From Parachlorella kessleri (lineage: Eukaryota; Chlorophyta; Trebouxiophyceae; Chlorellales; Chlorellaceae), in the NCBI GenBank assembly GCA_001598975.1, contig BBXU01000930.1, positions 1 to 55,056 on the forward strand: a stretch of DNA of 55,056 bases. Direction: 5' to 3'. The position numbers and the translations under genes are program-made. The notes beneath the pieces are model-generated. The model was given only the letters and a program-made list of their open reading frames with translations, had not been told where the DNA came from and did not search any database. Shown here piece after piece: positions 35,855 through 55,056 of the stretch. Position 1 is the first letter of the stretch, and every line of letters begins with the position of its first letter.

Positions 35855-38800
35855 ATGGCAGCCTTCTCTCCAAACCAGGAGGGCAGCTTCTTTGAGCCAC
35901 TGGGGTCCAGCGTGCCCGCAGCAACCACCCCCACAGCGAATACGCCTCCCAAGCTGCTCGCACAGGACCTGTACTGGCGGTGGTTTCAGCAGGCGGACCG
36001 AGGTAGCTTGCTGGCCCCTGTTCAGACTGTGCCGTGACATGCCAGGCACATGCACAAGTGACTTCCGCACCGGGCTGTGCTGTCTGCAGATGGGGACAAC
36101 AGGATCACAGGGCCGGATGCTGTCAAGTTCTTTGAGCTGTCTCTCCTGCCCCGGGATGTGCTGGCCAAAGTTTGGGCCCACGCCGACAGCAAGCGCCAGG
36201 GCTATCTCGACTTCAACGCCTTTGTGAAGGTATTGTCGGTACCCATGTTTACCTGAAGCGGCAGGCAGGACTGCTCTGCAAGGCAAAGTGGCAGGTTACA
36301 CTCACGAGCATCCCAGGCTCGGTCCAAACAAAGGAGACAGAAGACCAGCCCTGCGCATCTTGTGCTGCTATTCTTTTGAGTTGCTTGGCAGGCTGGTTCA
36401 ACCCCAGCCGCGGATACTGGGGATGCCACTGCAAGCTGCACCAAACCCACTGACCTGTGCACATATATTGCTGCCTGTCCATTAATGCGGGGGGTGCTTA
36501 CTGTTCACCACCAACTTCACTAGTCCCCAGACCTCCCTCCTTGTCCATCTGTAGGCCATGGAGTTGTGCTCCCTAGCACAGGACAGCGGTGATGTCTCCA
36601 TAGACACCTACAATAACAACAAATCCTCAGGGATCGCCCCGCCACGCATGCGGGGCCTGAACGATGGCGCAGCAGCCCTGGGGCAGCAGCCTTCTCCTGG
36701 GGGAGGCGGCAGCAGCAACCCCTTTTCAGCAGCAGGAGCAGCATCTGCGGGCCCTGGGGCAGCCGGTGGCTGGGACACTGCTGTGACCCCCACCAGAAGC
36801 AGCACCCAGCAAGGCGTGGTGGGGGCAGCAGCGGCGGGGCCAGGGGCAGCGTACGGTGGCGGCGCAGCGGCACGCGACTTGTCACCGTCGCCAGGAGGAG
36901 CGCCGGCAGCGCCCTCCTCCAATGCTGGCTGGGCCGCAGCGGCTGGCGCCCCTCACGCGGCGCCTGCGCTCGATTTTGGAGCCAGCACGCAAGTGTACTA
37001 TACGAGTCCGGAGTATGCAGGGGCAGCGGGCGTACCACCCGGCGGGGGGGCTGCTGTGCCTGCATTGTTCAGGCGGCGGCAGCGGATATCGCTCAGCACC
37101 AAGGACTGTACATCAATAGCGGAGGGGCTGAAGAAAATCTACTTTGCAAAGGTCAGGGGTCCGAGGTTTCTGATGCCAGATAGGATGAGAACAGAGTGGA
37201 GGCGCGGCGCTTCCCTGAGCATGGCGGCTTTTCTCCGAGGAGTCAGGGAGCAGCTAGGCAGAGCCAGCCCTGCATATGTCTAGGTTGTCATTGCTAATGT
37301 GGTGCATGCACAGGCGAGGCTCGAAGTCTGTTTCTCCTAGACAGCTTCCCTTGGGACTGCTAATGCAAGCCTGCCTGCTTGCCGTGGGTGCAGGTGCGGC
37401 CGCTGGAAGAGATGTACAAGTTTGGGCACTTCTTCAGCCCGCTGATGAATGAGGGGGATTTTGAGGCCAAGCCCAGCGTACTGCTGCTGGGGCAGTACAG
37501 CACGGGGAAGTCAACATTCATCAAGTGAGGCCTTGGTGGATTGGGGATGTGGCAACCGACGGTGTGGTTTGAAAAACAGTGCTGCGCTGCTTGGGCTTGC
37601 AGCATGCAGAAGTCACCCTTGCACTGCATTGAGTATGTAACAGGTTCCACCTAGGTGGGCAGTGCGTGGGTGTGGTGTGTTCAAACAATGTTGGGAGGGG
37701 ACAACATGCTTCCAGTCAATGGCACATAAAGTGCCCGGCTTGCCAACTGGTGTGAGTCCAATCAGTTTCAAGAAGCGGCAAGGCAGCAGATCAGTTGGCC
37801 TCAGTACGCTGCTCAGTGCAAGGCTCTGTGCAGTTTGGTGGGGCCACTGTGTGCAAAAAAACCGTGCTGTAGGCGTGGTGCCGACCCTCCATCAGCGCTT
37901 GCTTGCCCACCGCAGGTATCTGTTGGGCAGGGACTACCCTGGCATCCACATAGGCCCAGAGCCAACCACAGATAGGTGAGTCTCAGGTGGAAAAAACGAG
38001 AAAGATTTTAACAAGTCAGGGTCGGACTCTGCCTAGACTGCCACTGCCATTCCATGCTGTGCTGGGCTCAGCTCTCTTGCACCACCCCCGTGCCCATCTC
38101 TTGCTTGCTTGACGCCAGCACTATCTTTTCTGCATCATGGCATGGACGAGAGGTGTACCACTGGTTGGCCCTTACCCAGCTTACAGCCCGTTCAGCCCCG
38201 AAGGCATCCTTAATTGGGGCCGTTTGACACTGTTGTGCCTGCAAACTTTGGTGCCGTCAGGTTTGTGGTGGTGATGCACGGCCCGGAGGAGCGGCGCACC
38301 CCCGGCAACACCCTTGTGGTGCAGCCAGACAAGCCATACCAGGTTGGTTGGTGGGTAGTGCTGTTTGAAGTTAACCGCAGCGGTTGTTTGATGGACGCTG
38401 GAGGGGGCTTGATGGCTGCTGGATGAGTTCTCTGGGTGCCTTGTTGGCGGTTGTTTGTCACACCTCACTGTGGTCGTGTGAGTCTCTCAGCAGCCGAAGA
38501 AGGTGCCCCGCCAGAGCGCAACCCCCGGCCCTGGCCCATAATATGGAGTGAAGCCCGTGGCTGCTGTTGGGCTGGCATGATCCGTGTGATGTTCAGCATA
38601 GCTCCCCTGGTGCAGGCCGCTTGGTTCACCCATGCGAGGCACGTACCTCTTCGCGCTGAGCTGCTGCGCCTGCCTGTCCTGTCGCAGGGGCTCTCCCAGT
38701 TTGGCAACGGCTTCCTGAGCAAGTTTGAGGCGGCTCTGTGTGACAACCGCTTGCTTGAGGAGATCACACTGGTGGACACGCCAGGTGGGTGAGAACTTGC

Positions 38801-41586
38801 CCATCATAAACCAGGTGTTGGCATAAATGCGCTTGGTCCCAGTAAGCATGTATGGAGGTCTTTGGGGGACGGGATGACTTGGGTGCAAGGATTTTGTTGC
38901 CTCACTTAGCGAGTGCAGGTATCCGGTGCAGACCAGCTCCAGGCCCGATTCATGAACACGGAGGAAGTTGTGATAGCTGTTGGGAAGTGCAATATACACC
39001 TTCACTGTGTTGTCCCGCTTCCAACTCTAATGCCAAGACTCTTTCTGTGCTTGCGGCAGGCGTGCTGTCTGGCGAGAAGCAGCGGGTGGAGCGCACGTAC
39101 GACTTCATACAAGTCTGCGGCTGGTTTGCGGCGCGCTGCGACCTCATACTGCTGCTGTTCGACCCCTACAAGCTGGACATCAGTGACGAGTTCAAGGCGG
39201 TGAGTGGTGGGTAGGTTCCTCTTTGGTTTTGTCCTGGGCGTCATGTGGCTGCTGCAAGATGGACAGTAGCCGCGAGCCCAGTGGTAAGCCAGGGGCCAGT
39301 CTTTACAAGAATTCAGCTGGTGACATTCGACCCATGCATATGTACAATGTGGTGAGTCATGGAGTGATTTTGTTGGTTCAACCTTCTGCTCGGTCCTTGT
39401 TCAGCTGAGGCATGGGGATGCCTTCCGAGGGTGTGAACCCTGGGCTAACTATCCATTGTGGGTAATTCATCTGGCCTTGGGTGCCTGAGTCCTTGGCAAG
39501 GGTTGAAAGATGTGGAGGGGCGTGAGCTGGAACAGCTGCTGTACATTTTTTAGTGGTGGGGTTGAACTCTTGGCTGGGATTGTGGAATGCCAGTGGCAGC
39601 TCGTGAGTCGCACACAGTAGGGCCTTACAGGTGTTCCCAGGGCGCATGGAATGACGAGCAAGGGACTTCTGCTATTTACTGATCCCCACGCATCATTGAC
39701 ATGGCCTGCACCTGGGTGATTACGGTGCCTCCTTTAACAAAGGCAGCTCTTTTCTGCGACCATGCAGACCTAGTGGATGCGACTTCTCCTGCATTGAGGC
39801 AGTACACATATTGTAGCCTGAAATACGCATCTGGGCCCCCACCCTCCCCCAGGTCATCTCCACGCTCAAGGGCCACGATGACAAGGTGCGCGTGGTGCTC
39901 AACAAGTCGGACCAGGTGGACCAGCAGCAGCTGATGCGGGTGTACGGCGCCCTCATGTGGTCCCTGGGCAAGGTCTTCCGGTCGCCGGAGGTGTGCAGGG
40001 TGTACATCGGCAGGCAAGTTGGGGGGCAAGGCGAGAGATTAGTACGTGCATGGTAGTGAAGGGCTTGCCATTTGGCAGGCAGGAAATGAAGCCGGTAGGC
40101 AGTTGCTCACTGAAAAGCGTTGGTGTGCCTGGTGCGGGGTTTGCACTGCCAACCTTCAGTGTGTTCCCCTTGTTGGCTAGCAGTGGGCTTGGCCCATTTG
40201 CTCTCATTCGACAATGTCTCGTAGCTGGCTGCTGGTGCACCTCAGGGTGGCTGGCAGGCCGGAGTAGATTGTACTGCCAGCCGCCTGCTGGGAACTCAGC
40301 TGCCGCTCCGGCTGGGGTTTGTATTTTACACACCCAAGTCAACCGTCCACAGACTCCGCCTTGTCTCTCGCCCCTGTGCTGCAGCTTCAATGCAAGCCAG
40401 CCCATCAGGGAAGATGTCAACCCCACCGGCAAGGCGCTGTTTGAGAAAGAGCAGGAGGTGAGTGCGGGAGCCTGCTTTCGCCTGCCTACCCTGCCTGCCT
40501 GCATGCATGCATGCTGACGGTGGGTTGCATGCAGCAGAGCGGGGGTGCTAGAAGCTGTGCAAGGGGTTGATGGGTCTTGGAACGCGGAGAAAAGGTGTCA
40601 AGAGATAAGTCGATAAGTCTCTGACCGCTGGCCTGAGAAGCTTGACTGGCCCTTACGTGTCTCACCGGTGGCTAGCAGGCACAAAGTACCCACCCTTCAA
40701 CCACCTCCTCCCTCACTTCCCCGCGCAGGACCTGCTCCACGACCTGTACGAGATCCCCGCCCGCAGCTGCGACCGCAAGGTCAACGAGTTTGTCAAGCGC
40801 GTGAGGGCGGCCAAGATCCACTTCCTCATTATGGGTCACCTGCGCAAGCAGATGCCCTACTTTGGTGGGTGGAGGCAGCGGCCCTAGCAAGCCCTCTGCA
40901 GCATAGTGAGCGCCAGCAGATGCCCCGTTGTAATTGCGGGCGGGCCGGCTTGTAAGGTGCTTAGACGCTGTGCTTGGGGTAATTGAAGGTATGGTATCTA
41001 TTGGATCCTTGTTGAAGCGGGGGCCTGGGCTGCCAGAAGATGCTTAGCAGGAGCCTCAGCAGGCGCTTGCTGGCAAGCAGCCCCTTGTATGCATCATCAT
41101 GGAAGGAATTCCACACAGCACCCCCACTGCAGGCCAGAAGAAGGCGCAGGAGCGGCTGCTTGACAACCTGAAGGAAGAGTTTGTGCATGTGCAGCGGGAG
41201 TACCACTTACACCCAGGTTGGTGTGGAGTCGAGGGTGTGCACGACTAGTGGCTGGTGCCTGGTCAGACTGAGTGGGGGCCTGTTGAAGGTGGGTCGGGCA
41301 AATGGCTTCAGCTGCATCAGTTTACCAGGAAGCAGGGGTGACTGGAACAGCAGCACGTCGATGTGCCTGGAAGATGGTAGAAGCATTCTGATGGGTCAGA
41401 CATAGTGTGTCTGCTGTTGCCTCTGCAGGCGACTTCCCAGACGTCAACCGCTACCGGGAGATCCTGTCTGCATTTGACATCTACAATTTCCCCAAGCTGG
41501 ACAAGCGCATGATCAAGCAGATAGACGACGCCCTCTCAGTGGACATACCCAACCTAGTGCGACAGATGGAGAACCCCTACCTCTGA
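35855..41586 (+). CDS. EHD1: EH-domain (EHD) dynamin-like ATPase, plant type
   Basis: Membrane-bending ATPase of endocytic recycling, about 668 residues. Thirteen exons: 35855-36002, 36090-36229, 36555-37151, 37394-37524, 37916-37975, 38261-38342, 38688-38784, 39060-39199, 39853-40013, 40385-40457, 40729-40864, 41133-41216, 41429-41586, all in phase. N-terminal EH domain (about 30-97) with an EF-hand loop DRDGDNRITGPD, then VWAHADSKRQGYLDFNAF. Residues about 105-270 are a Gly/Ala/Pro/Ser-rich linker with NPF at 151-153. The G domain follows: P-loop GQYSTGKST (about 328), switch I GPEPTTDRF, VDTPGVLSGEKQR, LFDPYKLDISDEF, and NKSD (about 482). Then YIGSFNASQP, LFEKEQEDLLHDLYEIP and MGHLRKQMPYFG. 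EH at the N-terminus is the plant arrangement; animals carry it at the C-terminus. The intron after 40013 has a GC donor. Confidence 0.94.
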
Positions 41587-42718
41587 CGCTGGAGATGTCA
41601 CCACACAAGCAGCCCTGGGGGGTGCTTTAAGCTAGCCGCCGAGGTTCTGTGCCGCGGTCGGTGTGTGACCTTAGTCGGCAAGAGAATTTGCCAGCCTCTG
41701 ACACAGGTGGCTGCTATATGGGAGTTGGGGCAAGGGTGGTTTGGCTTTTCCATGTGTGACCGCTCTGTGTGAGAGAAGTTGGGACTCTGCTCTAGACACC
41801 AACTGCGACATATACTGTGTCTATCACCAGCATATGTGATGCAAACCTAATCAGATCCTCTGGTTTTATGTATGGTGGGGCACGGATGGCCCAGTATTTC
41901 TGGGTGGGTGGCAGGGTGTTCTTGGGCCCTGAGCGATGTGCACAGTGCTTTGCTTGCAATGCTGATTACCACGGCTTGGCGGCTGTACTGCGTTAGCGGT
42001 GAGCATAGGTGTAGTGGAACTGAAGCTGGTGGTGAACATCAAGGGGCTCTGACTGTTACAGGTGCCGCTTGCACCTCACGATGCACCTTTGAAACCCCTA
42101 CTGGGAGGATTGTACCTCCCACAGGCTTGTGTGGGCAGGGGGTAAGAATGGATGGAGTACCCGGCTAGATGAAGTGTGGACGGGGCATGACAGTATCTGG
42201 CTAACTTCCTGCTCTTCATGATTTGCAACAACTCGACGAGGCGTGTGAAACATCAAGCGCCCCCTGTGGCATTGTGTATGGCAGGCCCAATTAGGGCACC
42301 GCCTTGTCGTTGCTCCTGGACTGGGCTGGAAGTCCCAACACTCCATATTGGCACACTCCCCTGCGTACCTCCCCTAGGAAACACTCCCATCAGGGACACT
42401 CTCAGATATCGGCAAAGGAAACACCTAGCTTCATGAAGCTGAGCCCGAACATTGTGAGCTACATACCTGCCCCAGCTTCAAAACCCTACTGCAATACCCT
42501 TTACAAGCACATGCTGGGCTACCAAATGCAGGACGACAGCATGCTCCACAAACCTTATGAACACCAGTTGCCCCGTACGCGGTCCCCAATGAAACATTGA
42601 TCAGCAAGCCCTCCAGCCGGCTCGGCTGCCAAAGCAGCGCACAGGGAGGCATGGCCAACCTGGTCAAGGACTTCCGTCAGTCGCCACCATCTCTACCAGT
42701 GGCATGGCATACAACAGC
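41587..42718. other. Convergent intergenic region, EHD / unrecognised minus gene
   Basis: 1132 bases. The first part is the EHD 3' UTR. The rest shows no splice-supported coding DNA, although short unconnected frames exist. A minus UGUAA at 42501-42505 suits the minus gene. Confidence 0.5.
42501..42505 (-). terminator. Candidate UGUAA poly(A) signal of the 42.7-45.5 kb gene
   Basis: TGTAA on the minus strand about 214 bases past the stop at 42719. Confidence 0.35.
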
Positions 42719-45534
42719 TTACTCTCCAGCCTGCTGCTCGCGCCGCTTGGCGCGCTCACACCGCTCCTTAACAGCCGCCCTCTGCTGTGGGGTGAGGCGG
42801 TCAAGCCTCTCCTGCACCTGCGCAGGCGTCATGCTGTGCAGCAGCTGGCGCCTGCGCTTTGCCCGCTGCTCTGCATGCTGCGCCTGCTCTGCTTCAGGTG
42901 CGGCTGGGAGCTGAGTGTCAGTGTTGCCTGAAGTGTGGGCACAGTCGGGCTGCTGCTCAGTCAGCCCTCTTGGCTCGCAGGTGCCACTGCAGAGCTCCCT
43001 TCCTGGGTTGTGGACTGGCAGATCAGGTGCAGTGCTGCCATGGTTGACGGTGTCTTCCTGCAGCATGGCTCCGCTTGAATCCAGAGCCCCCTTCACCTTT
43101 GTGGGCGGCAAGTTTGACGCCACCGCTAAAGAGGTAGGCTGCCACGCATGAAGGTTGAATAGTCCAGTATCATGCGTCATCCCAAAAGATTGCTATTGTT
43201 GATGGCTATGGGCACTGATGAGTAACATGCATGCGCTGTGTATCCCACTAGCCTCCGCCCATTCAACAGACTTGCCCGGACCCGAAGGCATGCGGGTATC
43301 TTCCGCATGTATCATGCGGTGGCAGCCAGCGGCACCTCACCAGCAATGAAGCCAGTGTCACTGGACCAGGCGGGACAGGGGACCTGCCAATGGCTTCCAC
43401 CGGCACCCAGGCAGGGCCGGCGCAGATGAGATCGTGAGTGTTGCCAACAGCTGGGCCTGCAGTTGCCCGCAGAGTGACCCTAGCTTGCACTGGCTGCACA
43501 AGTGCAGAGCTCGTGAAGGGCGAAAGTAGAAGGTGGTGCCCTGCACAGCAGACCGAGCCACCAGTTACCCCCAGCAACATGGCGCCTAGCTCCGTACACT
43601 GACACGTTGCTCCCTGCCGGGAGATTTTGCCACTTGCGCTGAGTTTCTCACCTCCAGGATGACATGATTTGTTACTGCAGGTCGGTTGTGGCGCTCTCCA
43701 CTACATGGGAGCCGAGACTCAGAGGGCCATATAAATGAGGCTTGGTGCAATGCTGAGACTGTTCATTCACAAGCATTTTTGGAGATGGCTCACCTGCAGG
43801 ATCGATGAACTGGCAGCTGCTCACGCTCTGCTCCTGACTGGGCTGCTGCCGCAGGGCCGTACAGGTAGCCTCTGCACTGTTGCTAGCAAAAGCACCACTG
43901 CCGGGCTGGCTCTCCCTATGGAGTTCTGGAGTGGCTCTCAGCCCTCTGGCTGCCTTCCACCCCACCCTGTACTGGGGCTGTACCTGCTGCTGCTGCTGCT
44001 GCTTGTGTGCTGGTGGCAGTGCCGTGATAGGCACTAGCTCAGGCAGTACACAACACTGTAGGCGGCAAGGCGCCGGAGCAGTATCAAGCGCAGGTGGGAA
44101 AGACCACAAAGCGACGCCGGCAGGACTGAAGTGCCTCACAGCTGCTGTCGGCTGCTGGGGAGTTGGGAGGGGCGAGACGAAGGGCGGGCCAAGCCGGGTG
44201 CCTGCAACTGTGAGTGGCTGTGGCTGGCTTCCAAGCCACTGATGGCAGCCCTGCACGCCAGAGCTGTGCCACACGCTGTGAGGAGCCCGCTAAGCCACTT
44301 AAATGCCATGCAGTAGGCCTGCTACCCTGTGGAGTCTTTGTGAGGCCAGTCGACTCTCGACATCAGATGCATGCGTCATCCATGCCAAGCCATCTATATG
44401 AACCACACAGTCCATGCACACCTCACATATCCAACCCTCACATGTAGACTCTAGCGCATCGTCTTAACATGCCAGGTGCCCACCTGAGTAACCCTTGGGC
44501 TCCTCCAGGAGTTTGGCAGGCTACCGCGGTGCTGCAGGTCGGTAACCTGCTCCAAGAGAGCCTGCTTCAGCTGCCGTGCTGCCTCCGCTGCCGTCATGGC
44601 TGCATGCTTCGGTGTGGGTGCTACAGCCTCCCAGAGGGAGTCCCATCCCAACTCGTTGCACTGTGAGGGTGCCATGGCGCCGATGTTGCGCAGCTGCTGA
44701 GATAGGCCGGTAGGAGCGGGGGTTGTAGTGTAACTACCATACCCCGCACCCACCTGCATGATGCGAGAAGTGTGTGAACACACGCATGCCAAAGTGGAAC
44801 CAGCAGCGGATCTGTGAATAAGCAGCACACATGACATCTAGCCACTCGTATGGGAATAGGAACTCATGTGGGGGTAGAAGAGAAGAGGACAGCATAGCCC
44901 ATGCAGCTTACCTCTGCACATTGCCAGGCATGTGTAAGTACGGCGGCTGGTACAGTTTCTTGTGGACTTGGTTGGAGCATGATGTCCTGTTGCTGCCTGC
45001 AACGCTAGCACAGTCGATTCGGGATAGCTGGACACAATGCCCTTCTTTGCCAGACCCCAGCCCTACACCAGCGCAGGGCGGCTCAACCCATTATCAGCTC
45101 TACCCAGCCAACGCCTGCAGGCATTGCTGGCGGCTAGAAGCCAACACCCTTGCCTGCCACTTCGTCGTTGTCTAGGAGCAAATTGGGCCCCACCCACTCA
45201 CTCTGTGGGGGCTGCATGAAGCATGTGCCACTGGCGCTTGCTGGCCCGGTTTTGACAAGCGTCAGCTGCAACCTCGACACCCGCTGCCTCACTCCTCATG
45301 GCTACACTGTACCCCTGCTGGTGTCCTGGCTCGCGGACAGTGCCACAGGCAATTCTCTCTTCAACCGGCCAGCCGGTGGCTTCCAGGCTGCTCAGCGTAT
45401 ACCCAGGCGCGGTGGGCACAATAGACCCGAGGAACTCGCGTATGTCGTATAACCTGTCGTGACTTGGCAGGTTTTAGGCACCTGTAACGCTGCCCAGATG
45501 CTGCTGTGTCATTTGGCCCCTCATGACCTGTCAT
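42719..45534 (-). CDS. Unrecognised protein, six-exon model
   Basis: No known family is recognised. Five exons join in phase on good splice sites: 44996-44912, 44811-44484, 44250-43794, 43456-43341, 43138-42719. A plausible first exon is 45534-45366, giving about 524 residues, but its internal reading and donor are not certain. Visible parts: a motif-like stretch NQVHKKLYQPPYLHMPGNVQ, a helical stretch AAEAARQLKQALLEQVTDLQ, a Pro/Gln-rich middle with a run of six Gln (around 43995), and a basic helical end, MTPAQVQERLDRLTPQQRAA then VKERCERAKRREQQ. It has no signal peptide, membrane segment or enzyme motif. The tyrosine/proline block resembles short linear binding motifs of RNA-related proteins, which is a guess. 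It is transcribed in the same direction as PRP5, which lies upstream. Confidence 0.6.
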
Positions 45535-45582
45535 TTCCGGTCACCCTGCATGGACACCGCGGGACCAACTCGTGTGCATGTT

Positions 45583-45650
45583 GCTTAGATATCTATCGAT
45601 GTCGTCCCTATCATCGATGTCGTCCCTAGGGACGTCCACGACATCTAAGC
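45583..45650. repeat. Nested inverted repeat with internal direct repeat
   Basis: GCTTAGAT at 45583-45590 pairs with ATCTAAGC at 45643-45650. GATGTCGT at 45616-45623 pairs with ACGACATC at 45638-45645. A 16-base direct repeat ATCGATGTCGTCCCTA occurs at 45595-45610 and 45613-45628. The centre includes the palindrome GTCCCTAGGGAC. Confidence 0.85.
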
Positions 45651-45708
45651 AGGCCTGCCGACTATACTTTAGGCATCCTGCTGCTGCATGCAGTACAAGT
45701 CGCCATTC

Positions 45709-45722
45709 AGCTATATATAGCT
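45709..45722. repeat. 14-base perfect palindrome AGCTATATATAGCT
   Basis: The sequence equals its own reverse complement and runs on into TATAAAG on the plus strand. On the minus strand it is a possible TATA-type element about 180 bases upstream of 45534. Confidence 0.7.
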
Positions 45723-45728
45723 ATAAAG

Positions 45729-45752
45729 TTCTCATAAGTCTACTTATGAGAA
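45729..45752. repeat. Perfect 10-bp stem hairpin
   Basis: TTCTCATAAG (45729-45738), loop TCTA, CTTATGAGAA (45743-45752). The sequence is unspaced and symmetrical, so the hairpin forms on either strand. Confidence 0.85.
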
Positions 45753-46804
45753 GACGTCGCTTATGGCGGAAGTGAGTTGACCTGCCATCATGGTGCGTGC
45801 GCTTATGACATGGCTTATGATGTCAGGAAGCACAGGAAGTTGTCGCTGTGGCGTTTGCCTGCAAACTGTAAGCTTAACTGCCTGAGGACCGTCCATGAAA
45901 CACCACAAGCCCTGTGGCCAACTTGGAGGCTTACATAGACTTGGAGCTACTCGTTTAGGGAGCCGTGAAACGCACCACCTACACTACCTGCCAAAAGTCT
46001 GTGCTCATCCCCTATCCTGACAACCCAACTGCGAATATCCTGACCCTGACAGCCAGTCAAACACGCAGCGCATTCCCCTACCATGACCTCCAAACCAACC
46101 GCCGTGCATCAACGAGGGGATTGTTCGTTGGGGACAAGCCTCCCTGCACACCAAATACTGGGGAAGGTCTTGCCCGCACATACACCCAACCCCTGCTAGC
46201 GAGCATACTACCAAAACTTCCCTAACACAGCAACCTGCCTAAACACGCCTGCCTATATTTGAAAGCGAAGTACGCAGCTCCTCTATGTACCTATTGGCAT
46301 TTCATTGAAAGACGCCTGCTTGAAGGATGCACAGACAGTGTGACAAAACACTAATGTGCACTAATAGCAAACACTAATGTTTGCTCTTTAGCAACACAGC
46401 CTTGTTCCTTACTTGAGGTGCAACAGTGGCTACTGTGGGGTGCCACGTGCCGGCCACGAGCCTCTCAGCACTCGGCCGGGCGACTGTCCACCGTCTGCCA
46501 GCACATTCGCTCGGCGACAAGCCACCTGGCGAAGCACCCACAGCGCATGTGGGCAGGTGTCAAGAGCGTTGCACCCAGGCGAGCCTCTGAGCAAGTGCGC
46601 CAGAGCTGGCTGCACCAACAATCCATGCAGCTCTCAGCAAGCAGCCCACACTTCTCCTTCACATGCCACTCCCCCTTTCGCTCCTTTCAACAGCCCCGCC
46701 TGACAGGAGGCTGCCTGTGCCAGCGCCGCCGCTGTGCAGCCTCACCTTCCAGAGGCCAGGGTGGCTAGTATACAGAGGGTCGACGCCCCGGGCGGCAGGG
46801 CCGC

Positions 46805-55056
<8,252 letters not shown>

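Larger units (their letters stand above)
45535..46804. other. Intergenic region between PRP5 and the unrecognised gene
   Basis: 1270 bases. It serves as 3' flank of PRP5 and 5' flank of the gene starting near 45534. It holds the palindrome cluster at 45583-45752, several further CTTATG repeats to about 45825, and otherwise nothing with coding support. Confidence 0.5.

Noticed and set aside
35587..35952. Minus-strand frame of 121 residues opposite EHD exon 1, with a hydrophobic stretch
   Set aside because: It overlaps the conserved EHD start and the divergent promoter, has no splice support and no family motif.
36520..37065. Minus-strand frame of 181 residues opposite the EHD linker
   Set aside because: A shadow of the Gly/Ala-rich coding strand; high GC removes stop codons on the other strand.
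42304..42600. Plus-strand frame of 98 residues downstream of EHD
   Set aside because: No splice partners, no motif, and it covers the likely 3' UTR and poly(A) signal of the opposite gene.
45454..45481. A 28-base intron (GT...AG) in the first part of the unrecognised gene, giving a different N-terminus in another frame
   Set aside because: It is far shorter than every other intron in the window; reading through to a donor at 45366 gives an intron of ordinary size and keeps phase. RNA data would decide.
45965..46225. Plus-strand frame of 86 residues between PRP5 and the unrecognised gene
   Set aside because: Thr/Ser-rich composition of AT-rich spacer, no conserved pattern and no exon partners.

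Overview
The window is nuclear DNA of a unicellular green alga, most likely a chlorophyte of trebouxiophyte or chlorophyte type; the species cannot be told from sequence alone. The evidence is dense short introns with CAG|GT...CAG|G borders, GC-rich coding DNA with many CTG/CAG runs, a complete four-module PHYLLO gene, a plant-type EHD protein with an N-terminal EH domain, and UGUAA polyadenylation motifs after several genes. The window has no operons, tRNA, rRNA, CRISPR array, virus or toxin gene.

Layout. Eight protein genes, strands alternating for the first seven: PHYLLO (-, 264-14766), DNA topoisomerase II (+, 15273-27410), inositol-pentakisphosphate 2-kinase IPK1 (-, 27726-29955), an unrecognised coiled-coil protein (+, 30205-33287), COX19 (-, 34678-35459), EHD (+, 35855-41586), an unrecognised protein (-, 42719-about 45534) and the spliceosomal DEAD-box helicase PRP5/DDX46 (-, 46805 to beyond the right edge). 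This gives three head-to-head pairs on short intergenic stretches (506, 249 and 395 bases) and convergent pairs between them. Exon models were built by hand by joining exons on splice signals, reading phase and family motifs. Each of PHYLLO, TOP2, IPK1, the coiled-coil gene, COX19, EHD and PRP5 closes in frame across all its introns.

Functions. PHYLLO fuses MenF, MenD, MenC and MenH and makes the naphthoquinone-ring precursor of phylloquinone from chorismate. TOP2 untangles chromosomes. IPK1 makes phytate. COX19 is a twin CX9C copper-delivery factor of mitochondria. EHD is a membrane-remodelling ATPase. PRP5 acts at the U2 branch-site step of splicing. They share no pathway and look like ordinary neighbours.

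Most notable: a roughly 970-base near-perfect foldback element (arms about 440-450 bases) inside a PRP5 intron, which would place a long double-stranded RNA hairpin in the pre-mRNA; an unusually high share of GC-AG introns (five of about 100, each fixed by family motifs); an intact chorismate-utilising MenF module in PHYLLO; an NPF motif in the long linker of the EH-domain protein itself; a G-quadruplex-type tandem repeat in the IPK1/coiled-coil divergent promoter; and a cluster of palindromes upstream of the unrecognised gene at 42.7-45.5 kb.
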